Both the position numbers and the translations under genes were made by a program. A stretch of DNA of 6,363 bases, from the NCBI GenBank assembly GCA_012719115.1, contig JAAYAZ010000092.1, positions 1-6,363 on the forward strand, written 5' to 3'. This DNA comes from Dehalococcoidales bacterium (GTDB lineage: Bacteria > Chloroflexota > Dehalococcoidia > Dehalococcoidales > UBA5627). The notes below the pieces were generated by a model. It was not told the DNA's origin and did not search any database. It saw nothing but the letters and a program-made list of their open reading frames with translations. Positions 1-5,097 of this stretch are shown here, one piece after another (within the stretch, counting starts at the first letter, position 1; each line of letters opens with the position of its first letter).

Positions 1-207
1 GACGGCACCTTAACGGAGCCCAATTTTACAGCTCTTTTCGAGCTCATCAATTCCATAAAAGCTACTGTTATCGCTTCGGGTGGTATCTCCACCATTACTC
101 ATTTGAAACTGCTTAAAAAATTAGGAGCCGCCGGCGCTATCATAGGAAAGGCGCTTTATACCAAGGATATCAATTTAAAGCAGGCGCTCGATGAATTGGA
201 TAAATAA
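1..207 (+). CDS. hisA: HisA, ProFAR isomerase (3' fragment)
   Basis: This is the C-terminal 68 residues of the cytoplasmic (beta/alpha)8-barrel enzyme that isomerises ProFAR to PRFAR in histidine biosynthesis. The gene runs in from the left edge. The first codon is the Asp of the DGTL motif, which in this family supplies the second catalytic aspartate. It is followed by the phosphate-binding segments IASGGIS (about residues 24-30 of the fragment) and IIGKALY (48-54). DGTL distinguishes it from HisF, which has DGTK-type sequence at this place. The usual DGTLxGPN reads DGTLTEPN here, so Glu replaces the common Gly. The reading frame ends in TAA at 205-207. The next gene, hisI, is about 260 bases away with a repeat element between them, so the two are not tightly packed as in many his operons. 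hisF is not seen in the window. Confidence 0.93.
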   Translation, partial: DGTLTEPNFTALFELINSIKATVIASGGISTITHLKLLKKLGAAGAIIGKALYTKDINLKQALDELDK

Positions 208-243
208 CAACTCGGTTTGCAATCTTAATAATTCAATTTAGCT

Positions 244-355
244 GTCATTCTGGAGGACACCGCCAGGTGGACGAAGAATCTGGCGGGAGGGGTATTTATT
301 ACGTTTTTCACCCCATCCCAGATGCTTCATTCGTCCCTCACGAATTCAGCATGAC
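244..355. repeat. imperfect inverted-repeat element between hisA and hisI
   Basis: The 112-bp stretch begins with GTCATTCTG and ends with CAGCATGAC, which are near-complementary ends. Inside, the left half (GACGAAGAATCTGG then GGGAGGGGT) is loosely mirrored by the right half (CACCCCATCCCAGATGC then ATTCGTCC). The right-end words AGATGCTTCA and TTCAGCATGAC occur again at 6137-6162, so this is a dispersed family, not a local hairpin. Such elements carry no protein and resemble non-autonomous, MITE-like or REP-like intergenic repeats. Whether it acts as a terminator, an attenuator or has no effect on hisI cannot be told from sequence alone. Confidence 0.7.
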
Positions 356-448
356 AATATAATATGATTATCCTGAATCCCGATGTATTGTTACATAGAT
401 GCGGCAGGCATAAATAGTAATAGTTGTCAATAGCAGAAATTAAATATA

Positions 449-455
449 GAAGGAG
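449..455 (+). promoter_or_regulatory. ribosome binding site that fixes the hisI start
   Basis: GAAGGAG sits 10 bases upstream of the TTG at 466-468. It favours this start over the in-frame TTG at 424, which has no comparable purine-rich sequence before it. Confidence 0.75.
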
Positions 456-465
456 AAACAATATT

Positions 466-789
466 TTGCTAGAAAATCTTAAACTCGACTCTCAGGGGCT
501 GCTTCCGGCAGTTATCCAGGACGCCGATACCGGTGAAGTGTTAATGCTCGGTTATATGAATCCGGAATCCCTTGAACTGACTCGAACTAAAGGCGAAGCC
601 TGGTTTTACAGCCGCAGCCGCCAGGAACTCTGGAACAAAGGCGCCACTTCCGGAAATAAGCTGATGGTAAAAGAGATGTGGATAGACTGCGATAACGACA
701 CCGTTTTGGTAAAAGCCAAACCGCTGGGCCCGGTATGCCACACCGGAGCAAAAACCTGCTTCTTTACTAAAATCGAAACCGATTTTTAG
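466..789 (+). CDS. hisI: HisI, phosphoribosyl-AMP cyclohydrolase
   Basis: HisI is the cytoplasmic metalloenzyme that opens the purine ring of PR-AMP to give ProFAR, the third step of histidine biosynthesis. With the TTG start at 466 the protein has 107 residues, about the usual length of a stand-alone HisI. Conserved segments are [10 protein letters not shown] (23-32), [19 protein letters not shown] (46-64) and the metal-binding region: DCDND (74-78, Asp74/Asp76/Asp78 for Mg), Cys75, Cys91 in VCHTG and Cys98 (zinc ligands). There is no C-terminal HisE domain, so PR-ATP pyrophosphohydrolase must be encoded elsewhere. The start was chosen because GAAGGAG (449-455) lies 10 bases before it. An in-frame TTG at 424 would add 14 basic, unconserved residues and would place this Shine-Dalgarno sequence inside the gene. 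The stop is TAG, and the gene converges on rpmE across a shared terminator. Confidence 0.95.
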   Translation: MLENLKLDSQGLLPAVIQDADTGEVLMLGYMNPESLELTRTKGEAWFYSRSRQELWNKGATSGNKLMVKEMWIDCDNDTVLVKAKPLGPVCHTGAKTCFFTKIETDF

Positions 790-870
790 CGGCAGATTAT
801 CAATAACGGTCGGGGTAACCGTCAAGGTAGGGTTTATTATCCCGGTCGAACTGCACAAAGAATACACTTA

Positions 871-910
871 AATAAAAAAGGGCGGACTGAATAGTCCGCC
901 TCTTTCTTTT
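871..910. terminator. bidirectional intrinsic terminator between hisI and rpmE
   Basis: A perfect 8-bp stem (GGCGGACT 881-888, AGTCCGCC 893-900) closes a GAAT loop. On the plus strand it is followed by TCTTTCTTTT (901-910). On the minus strand the run of A at 871-879 reads as a T tract. It can therefore stop both hisI transcripts from the left and rpmE transcripts from the right, where it lies 32 bases past the rpmE stop codon. Confidence 0.9.
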
Positions 911-932
911 GTGCTTTTTGTACTTCCGGTTA

Positions 933-1136
933 CTATTTTCTGTTGTAACGCTGATTGAAGCGCTCGACACGTCCGGCGGTATCGATGATTCTGCGCTCAC
1001 CCGTAAAGAAAGGATGGCACTGACTGCAAAGCTCGACCTTCATTTCTTTCTTGGTCGAACCGAGAGTAAATACATTGCCGCAGGAACATGTAACCTTGGC
1101 ATCTGAATGGTAAACGGGATGAATTTTTTCCTTCAT
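933..1136 (-). CDS. rpmE: 50S ribosomal protein L31 (zinc-binding form)
   Basis: L31 is a 67-residue protein of the large ribosomal subunit, at the central protuberance where it bridges to the 30S subunit. The start KEKIHPVYH, the CSCGN motif, [10 protein letters not shown] and [11 protein letters not shown] match the family along its whole length. Cys17, Cys19, Cys37 and Cys40 are all present, so this is the C+ zinc-binding type and not the zinc-independent paralogue induced in zinc starvation. The ATG lies 6 bases after the rpmA stop codon with no strong Shine-Dalgarno sequence, so translation is probably coupled to rpmA. It is the last gene of the leftward rplU-rpmA-rpmE operon and is followed by the bidirectional terminator. 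Confidence 0.97.
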   Translation of the reverse strand: MKEKIHPVYHSDAKVTCSCGNVFTLGSTKKEMKVELCSQCHPFFTGERRIIDTAGRVERFNQRYNRK

Positions 1137-1142
1137 AATTAT

Positions 1143-1397
1143 CTAACCAGCGTAAACGCTGACCTTCCTTCTGTTATTGGTCGTCGGTTCGTATTTTACA
1201 ATCCCGTCTATAAGAGCGTAGATAGTATAATCTCTGCCGACCCCGACGTTATTTCCCGGCTTGATACGGGTACCTCTTTGCCTGACCAGAATCGTTCCGG
1301 CATTTGCTTTTTCGTCTGCATATCTTTTTACGCCCAGCATTTTAGGTTTGCTGTCGCGACCGTTATGTGTAGAGCCTCCGCCCTTCTTATGAGCCAT
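1143..1397 (-). CDS. rpmA: 50S ribosomal protein L27
   Basis: This 84-residue large-subunit protein has a flexible N-terminus that reaches the peptidyl-transferase centre. The sequence begins [16 protein letters not shown] and contains [15 protein letters not shown] and [17 protein letters not shown], all hallmarks of L27. There is no N-terminal extension ahead of AHKKGGGS, so it does not need the Prp-type protease processing seen in Firmicutes and relatives. The start codon overlaps the end of rplU by 11 bases. Its Shine-Dalgarno sequence GGAGGGT (complement of 1405-1411, 7 bases upstream) lies inside the rplU reading frame, as expected for translational coupling and equal supply of L21 and L27. 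Confidence 0.98.
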   Translation of the reverse strand: MAHKKGGGSTHNGRDSKPKMLGVKRYADEKANAGTILVRQRGTRIKPGNNVGVGRDYTIYALIDGIVKYEPTTNNRRKVSVYAG

Positions 1398-1722
1398 TTA
1401 AGACACCCTCCGGTTGAACAATTTCATCGATAGACAGCTCGGTATACATCTGACGATGACCTGTTTTTTTACTGCTTCTCGTCTTGTTCTTGTATTTGAA
1501 GACAATGATTTTTTTATCTTTGCCTTGACCTTTCACTTTGGCAACCACTTTTGCTCCCTCGATAGTGGGTTTGCCGACTATCTGCTGATCATCATCAGCA
1601 ATCAGTAATACCTTATCCAGCTCGACAGTATCGCCTTCGGCAGCAGCCAGACGCTCTACCTTTATGCTTTTGCCGGGAGCTACTTTATACTGTTTTCCAC
1701 CGGTTTCAATTATTGCGTAAAT
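1387..1722 (-). CDS. rplU: 50S ribosomal protein L21, with apparent ATT start
   Basis: L21 is a large-subunit protein that binds 23S rRNA. Translated from ATT at 1722, the reading frame gives 111 residues starting (M)[13 protein letters not shown], the classic L21 N-terminus, and later [15 protein letters not shown] and [12 protein letters not shown]. Reading back from ATT, the in-frame codons are GAG, ACT, TTT, AGG, TGG and then a TGA stop (1738-1740), so no ATG, GTG, TTG or CTG start exists upstream. GGAGG (complement of 1732-1736) is 9 bases before ATT, the ideal distance. Standard gene finders would miss or truncate this gene. About 8 extra C-terminal residues (ending PEGVLNGS) compared with typical 103-residue L21 are encoded by the overlap with the rpmA ribosome binding site and start. 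L21 identity is very secure; the ATT start is strongly supported, barring an error in the assembled base. Confidence 0.92.
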   Translation of the reverse strand: MYAIIETGGKQYKVAPGKSIKVERLAAAEGDTVELDKVLLIADDDQQIVGKPTIEGAKVVAKVKGQGKDKKIIVFKYKNKTRSSKKTGHRQMYTELSIDEIVQPEGVLNGS

Positions 1723-1731
1723 CTCAGTAAA

Positions 1732-1736
1732 CCTCC
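1732..1736 (-). promoter_or_regulatory. Shine-Dalgarno sequence that places the rplU start on ATT
   Basis: GGAGG on the minus strand lies 9 bases before the ATT at 1722-1720. This position matches the conserved first residue of L21 and leaves no other start codon in frame after the upstream TGA. Confidence 0.85.
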
Positions 1737-1752
1737 ATCAATAAAACACTTT

Positions 1753-1782
1753 ATTCTATCAGCTAGCAACGATTGGTGTCAA
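1753..1782 (-). promoter_or_regulatory. sigma-70 promoter for rplU-rpmA-rpmE
   Basis: On the minus strand, a perfect -35 TTGACA (complement of 1777-1782) and a -10 TAGAAT (complement of 1753-1758, 5 of 6 consensus) are separated by 18 bases. The -35 lies within the last codons of coaE. A start near 1746 would give a leader of about 24 bases, containing the rplU GGAGG. This would let the ribosomal genes be made independently of coaE. Confidence 0.65.
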
Positions 1783-2368
1783 CTGCGGTTTTATGCCACA
1801 AATCGGTAACCGCTTTTTTCAGGCCTTCAAGCGATACATTGGTATCAATAGTTAATTTTGCCGCTTTCATTCTATCCTCGGGCAAAATCTGAAGCCTTAT
1901 ACGGGATTCTATATCCTCTTTTGTCATACCCCTCTTCTCCAGTCGCTCTATAATCACTTCTCTCGGAGCTATGGTCACCCAGGTCTCATCAACGCAGGTC
2001 GCCCAGCCCGCTTCGATAAGCAGCGGAGCCTCAATAACCACCACTTCGGTTTTCTGCTGTCTGCAATCGTCTAAAATGCTCTGTATGCGGCGGTAAATGG
2101 GAGGATGGGTTATCAGGTTGAGCTTTATCAGCGACTGGCGGTCTTTAAAAACGATATCTGCCAGTTTTTTACGGTCGATACGTCCTTTGCGGTCGAGCAC
2201 CTGCCTGCCAAAGTTATCGACTATTTCCTGCCGCACTTCGGCATCGGTTTCCAGTATTTCATGCCCGATTTTATCGGAATCCAGAACTACGGCGCCCAGT
2301 TCCGTTAAAAAACCTGCCACTGTGCTCTTACCGCTTCCGATTCCACCCGTTAAACCTATTATTTTCAT
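1763..2368 (-). CDS. coaE: dephospho-CoA kinase
   Basis: CoaE phosphorylates the 3'-hydroxyl of dephospho-CoA with ATP, the last step of coenzyme A synthesis, in the cytoplasm. The 201-residue length is normal for the family. The P-loop GGIGSGKST spans residues 8-16 with Lys14. LDSDKIGHEI (29-38) carries the Asp32 region. LITHPPIYRRI (85-95), the EAPLLIEAGW segment (113-122) and the lid-type arginines in ERLEKRG (141-147) and SRIRLQ (155-160) complete the CoaE pattern. The start is ATG at 2368 with only a weak GGA-type ribosome binding sequence (GGCCGGAAA). It lies 65 bases downstream of the marC-family gene and 40 bases upstream of rplU, all on the same strand. Its last codons also hold the -35 of the rplU promoter. 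Confidence 0.96.
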   Translation of the reverse strand: MKIIGLTGGIGSGKSTVAGFLTELGAVVLDSDKIGHEILETDAEVRQEIVDNFGRQVLDRKGRIDRKKLADIVFKDRQSLIKLNLITHPPIYRRIQSILDDCRQQKTEVVVIEAPLLIEAGWATCVDETWVTIAPREVIIERLEKRGMTKEDIESRIRLQILPEDRMKAAKLTIDTNVSLEGLKKAVTDLWHKTAVDTNRC

Positions 2369-2382
2369 TTTCCGGCCTTAAA

Positions 2383-2411
2383 AGTTTAATAATCGTAATC
2401 CCAACAGTCAA
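2383..2411 (-). promoter_or_regulatory. possible promoter upstream of coaE
   Basis: On the minus strand, TTGACT (complement of 2406-2411) and TAAACT (complement of 2383-2388) are separated by 17 bases. They lie in the 65-base gap after the marC-family gene. The predicted start near 2376 would leave a leader of only about 8 bases before the coaE ATG, which is unusually short. The call is therefore tentative, and coaE may simply be read through from the marC-family gene. Confidence 0.35.
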
Positions 2412-2433
2412 TACAGAAATATCAAGCCTTATC

Positions 2434-3024
2434 TTATACCAGTTCCAGCATCTCCATACCGTTTATTATCATACTAACGGCAATGGCTGCCAACAGCAGA
2501 CTGAATACCTTGGAAATAGCTCCGAGTCCGCCTTTCCCAAGGAAATGGCTTAATTTGTTACCTGAAAGGAATATAATCCATGCAAGCAGCATATTTAAGG
2601 CAAATGATATCAGTACGACGTATAACGGAAACTGCATAGCCAACAGTAACAGCGTTGCTATTGTTGCCGGTCCCGCCGTTAAAGGCGTGCCGATTGGTAC
2701 TATTGCCACTATTTCTTCCTTATCTACATCGACCATACGTCCCGTAATTATCAATTTAATGGAAAGTACCAGCAGAATTAGTCCGCCGGCGATGGCAAAG
2801 GCGCCCACGGAGATACCCATCACAGTAAGAATGAATTGCCCCAGGAATAGGAATGCCAACCCGACAACAATTGCGGTTATAGTTGCCACATTTATCATCT
2901 TATGGCGTTCTTTTAAGGTCATTTCCTCGCCAAGCGCAATCAGCACCGGCAGTGTCCCCAATGCGTCTATAACAATAAAAAGCGGAACAAAAGTTAAAAC
3001 AAAGTTATGCCAGAATTCAGCCAT
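2434..3024 (-). CDS. MarC/UPF0056-family integral membrane protein
   Basis: This is an inner-membrane protein of the MarC family, whose transport substrate and role are not established; the old link to multiple antibiotic resistance is not supported. From the ATG at 3024 it has 196 residues, beginning MAEFWHNF. Six hydrophobic segments are visible, at about residues 9-32, 45-68, 72-94, 107-130, 134-155 and 172-190. Family signatures are FIVIDALGTLPVLIAL, where D-x-x-G-x-x-P recurs in MarC proteins, and VPIGTPLTAGPATIATLLLL in the fourth segment. An in-frame ATG at 3060 would add 12 residues. It sits only about 5 bases from the -10 box of the evident promoter, so it would fall at or before the transcription start. 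GGAG (complement of 3037-3040) precedes 3024 at a slightly long 12 bases. It is the first gene of the leftward block, divergent from the Lrp regulator. Confidence 0.88.
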   Translation of the reverse strand: MAEFWHNFVLTFVPLFIVIDALGTLPVLIALGEEMTLKERHKMINVATITAIVVGLAFLFLGQFILTVMGISVGAFAIAGGLILLVLSIKLIITGRMVDVDKEEIVAIVPIGTPLTAGPATIATLLLLAMQFPLYVVLISFALNMLLAWIIFLSGNKLSHFLGKGGLGAISKVFSLLLAAIAVSMIINGMEMLELV

Positions 3025-3064
3025 AAAAATTACATTCTCCGATAAAATGAAAATTGACATAAGG

Positions 3065-3073
3065 ATTATACCA
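3065..3073 (-). promoter_or_regulatory. extended -10 promoter of the marC-family gene
   Basis: On the minus strand TGGTATAAT gives a perfect -10 (complement of 3065-3070) with the TGn extension. No good -35 is seen, as is usual for extended -10 promoters. Transcription would begin near 3058, which supports translation from 3024, not 3060. Confidence 0.6.
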
Positions 3074-3203
3074 TAGATGGGAAAAACGGGATTGAATATT
3101 TATTGATGGCGGGAATAAAGCGATATTTCCGACACCGAAGCCGGTTATTAAAGCCCTTTTTGGGAAATATTGTTTTGCAAGGTATAAAATATTAACTAAA
3201 CTC

Positions 3204-3212
3204 TGCTATAAT
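3204..3212 (+). promoter_or_regulatory. extended -10 promoter of the Lrp-aminotransferase operon
   Basis: TGCTATAAT contains a perfect -10 (3207-3212) with the TGn extension. No convincing -35 lies 16-18 bases upstream. Transcription would start near 3219, giving a leader of about 30 bases with AAGGAG at 3236-3241 ahead of the ATG at 3249. Confidence 0.6.
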
Positions 3213-3248
3213 AACGTCAATGTTACTTTTTACCCAAGGAGCAATGCC

Positions 3249-3731
3249 ATGCTGAAAAAAATTTTAAAGATATTGGAAGAAGACTCCCGAACTACTCCGG
3301 AACAGATAGCTACCATGCTGGGAGTATCTGCGGAGGATGTTGCTTTGGCTGTCAGTAAGGCGGAAGATGAAGGAAAGATACTAAAATATAAGACGCTTAT
3401 CAACTGGGACAAGGTTAACGATGAGCAGGTCTGGGCTTTAATCGAGGTTAAAGTATCTCCCCAAAGAGATACCGGATATGATGCCATCGCCGAAAAGATA
3501 TACCGCTTTCCGCAGGCGAGCAGTGTTTATCTGATGTCGGGCGGATACGATTTGGCGGTGCTGGTTAAGGGTAAATCGATGCATGAAATAGCTGATTTTG
3601 TCGGCCAAAAACTATCACCTATCGAAGGCGTGCGCGCTGCTGCCACCCACTTCATAATGAAAAGGTATAAAGAAGACGGCGTCATTTTGAACGGACCGGA
3701 AGAGGTAAAGCGGCAACCGGTAATACTTTAA
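3249..3731 (+). CDS. Lrp/AsnC-family transcriptional regulator
   Basis: This 160-residue cytoplasmic DNA-binding protein has normal family length. Residues 1-50 form the AsnC-type winged helix-turn-helix (TTPEQIATMLGVSAEDVALA around 15-34). Residues about 60-142 form the RAM ligand-binding and oligomerisation domain, with the diagnostic SGGYDLAVLVKGKS at 97-110 (Gly98, Gly99, Tyr100, Asp101). A short tail follows (KEDGVILNGPEEVKRQPVIL). Such proteins form dimers to octamers and respond to amino acids. AAGGAG at 3236-3241 sets the ATG at 3249. The aminotransferase begins 32 bases after the stop codon, so the two are very likely co-transcribed and functionally linked. The layout resembles the alaR-alaT pair of Bacillus subtilis, but the true ligand and targets are inferred, not shown. 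Confidence 0.93.
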   Translation: MLKKILKILEEDSRTTPEQIATMLGVSAEDVALAVSKAEDEGKILKYKTLINWDKVNDEQVWALIEVKVSPQRDTGYDAIAEKIYRFPQASSVYLMSGGYDLAVLVKGKSMHEIADFVGQKLSPIEGVRAAATHFIMKRYKEDGVILNGPEEVKRQPVIL

Positions 3732-3763
3732 CACTAATATAAATTTTTATTGGCAGGTCAGCT

Positions 3764-4951
3764 ATGAACAATGATTACGATGAGAAAAACAACAGATTGA
3801 TATCGGACAGGGTGAAGTCTATTGCTCCTTCCGGGATACGTAAGTTTTTCGACCTTTTAAACTCTATGGAGGGAGTAATTTCCCTTGGAATCGGTGAGCC
3901 GGATTATACCACCCCCTGGCATATCCGTGAGGCAGCTATCTATTCGATGGAAAAGGGTATGACTATGTACACCTCCAATTCAGGGATTCCGGAGGTGCGC
4001 CAGGAATTATCGCGTTATCTGAAAAAACGTTTCGACCTGGAGTATGATTGGAACTCGGAATTGCTGATTACTGTCGGTGTCAGTGAGGCGCTCGACCTTG
4101 TAATGAGAGCCATATTAAACCCCGGTGACGAAGTTATAATGCCGGACCCAAGCTATGTATCCTATCCTGCCTGTGTTCATCTGGCGGGCGGTGTTCCGGT
4201 CAGTATTCCCACCTATGAAGAGAATGACTTTGAAATCAGTGCTTCCGATATCGAAGCCCGGATTACTGCAAAAACGAAGGCAATACTTTTGGGTTATCCT
4301 GCTAATCCGACCGGTGCTGTAATGCCTCATGATAAACTGCAGAAAATTGCTGAACTCGCCCGTAAACATGATATTTTGATGATTGTCGATGAGATATATT
4401 CTCAATTGATTTACGGCGCGGAGCATACCTGTATCGCAGCCTTGCCGGGTATGCAGGAGCATACTGTTTTACTGAACGGTTTTTCCAAGTCATTTGCAAT
4501 GACAGGCTGGCGCATCGGATATGCGGCCGCCGGCAAGCCGATAATTGCCGCGATGACCAAAATTCATCAGTACACTATAATGTGTGCCTCAACTATGGCG
4601 CAGATGGCGGCTTTGGAGGCTATGAAAGCCGGAGAGCAGGATGTTATCGATATGGTGGAAGATTACAATCATCGCCGTCTTGTAACGGTAAAAGGACTGC
4701 GTGATATCGGTTTATCCTGCTTTGAGCCTAAAGGCGCTTTCTACGCTTTCCCAAGTATAAAGAGCACCGGAATGAGCTCTGAGGAATTTGCCGAGAAACT
4801 CTTAATGGAAGAAAAGGTGGCGGTTGTTCCCGGTACGGCATTCGGGCCGAGCGGGGAAGGATATGTGCGCTGCTGTTATGCCACGTCACTTAAGGAAATC
4901 GAAGAAGCGCTGGTAAGAATGAAGCGCTTTTTGGACAGGCATAAGGGTTAA
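3764..4951 (+). CDS. PLP-dependent class I/II aminotransferase (AspC/AlaT-like)
   Basis: This 395-residue cytoplasmic fold-type I PLP enzyme transfers an amino group between an amino acid and a 2-oxo acid, probably with glutamate/2-oxoglutarate as one pair. Visible residues are SLGIGEPDYTTP (40-51), MYTSNSGIPEVRQELS (68-83), NPTG with Asn181, VDEIYSQL with Asp209 (pyridine nitrogen) and Tyr212, and the Schiff-base Lys242 in GFSKSFAMTGWRIGY. Arg369 in GYVRCCYA binds the substrate alpha-carboxylate. The sequence belongs to the aspartate/alanine/aromatic aminotransferase group common in thermophiles and anaerobes; exact substrate preference cannot be read from sequence. The regulator immediately upstream suggests an alanine- or branched-chain-linked role. 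The ATG at 3764 follows a weak AGGT at 3755-3758. The operon ends at a strong terminator 27 bases after the stop. Confidence 0.95.
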   Translation: MNNDYDEKNNRLISDRVKSIAPSGIRKFFDLLNSMEGVISLGIGEPDYTTPWHIREAAIYSMEKGMTMYTSNSGIPEVRQELSRYLKKRFDLEYDWNSELLITVGVSEALDLVMRAILNPGDEVIMPDPSYVSYPACVHLAGGVPVSIPTYEENDFEISASDIEARITAKTKAILLGYPANPTGAVMPHDKLQKIAELARKHDILMIVDEIYSQLIYGAEHTCIAALPGMQEHTVLLNGFSKSFAMTGWRIGYAAAGKPIIAAMTKIHQYTIMCASTMAQMAALEAMKAGEQDVIDMVEDYNHRRLVTVKGLRDIGLSCFEPKGAFYAFPSIKSTGMSSEEFAEKLLMEEKVAVVPGTAFGPSGEGYVRCCYATSLKEIEEALVRMKRFLDRHKG

Positions 4952-4977
4952 CTGCTACTTTATTATTAGTCGTTTTG

Positions 4978-5011
4978 AAATCCCCTTTTCGTTTTGAGAA
5001 GGGGATTTTTT
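4978..5011 (+). terminator. intrinsic terminator after the aminotransferase
   Basis: A 13-bp stem with one G-T wobble (AAATCCCCTTTTC 4978-4990, GAGAAGGGGATTT 4996-5008) closes a GTTTT loop and runs into a T tract (5006-5011). The stem also starts with A residues, so weak activity in the opposite direction is possible. Confidence 0.92.
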
Positions 5012-5026
5012 ATTACCACCAGGGTA

Positions 5027-5055
5027 TTGACAAACTGTCTATAAAGGTGTATGTT
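5027..5055 (+). promoter_or_regulatory. promoter of the membrane protein/XRE cassette
   Basis: A perfect -35 TTGACA (5027-5032) is followed after 17 bases by TATGTT (5050-5055, 4 of 6 consensus). Transcription would begin near 5062, inside the tandem repeats at 5053-5084. It lies just after the preceding terminator, so the cassette is an independent unit. Confidence 0.7.
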
Positions 5056-5084
5056 AGAAATAGATAACGTTAGAAATATATAAC
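5053..5084 (+). promoter_or_regulatory. tandem 16-bp repeats, candidate XRE operator
   Basis: GTTAGAAATAGATAAC (5053-5068) is followed without a gap by GTTAGAAATATATAAC (5069-5084); they differ at one base. Each copy has GTTA at one end and its complement TAAC at the other, giving an imperfect dyad that a dimeric helix-turn-helix protein could bind. The repeats begin in the -10 box and cover the predicted transcription start, an arrangement expected for repression. The small XRE regulator encoded downstream in the same unit is the obvious candidate binder; this is inference. Confidence 0.6.
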
Positions 5085-5097
5085 AACGGGGGGATAC

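Noticed and set aside
364..418. possible hisI promoter (TTGTTA near 389, TAAATA near 411)
   Set aside because: Spacing is acceptable but both boxes match the consensus poorly, so I could not support it.
541..867. 108-residue minus-strand reading frame over hisI
   Set aside because: Opposite-strand shadow of a well-conserved hisI, with no family resemblance of its own.
1107..1433. 108-residue plus-strand reading frame over rpmA
   Set aside because: Antisense to L27, whose every residue matches its family; no ribosome binding site.
1724..1738. ATG minigene (ATG GAG GTT TAC TGA) just before the rplU ATT
   Set aside because: It could suggest re-initiation, but it has no Shine-Dalgarno sequence of its own and its codons contain the GGAGG that serves ATT; more likely chance.
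3025..3060. longer marC-family start at ATG 3060
   Set aside because: It lies about 5 bases from a perfect extended -10 box, so the predicted transcript would start at or after it; the family N-terminus fits 3024.
2483..3076. 197-residue plus-strand reading frame
   Set aside because: It is antisense to the marC-family gene across its full length; Ser/Thr/Ile-rich low-complexity translation is what the complement of membrane-helix codons gives.
4115..4462. 115-residue minus-strand reading frame inside the aminotransferase
   Set aside because: Antisense shadow of a gene with intact catalytic motifs.
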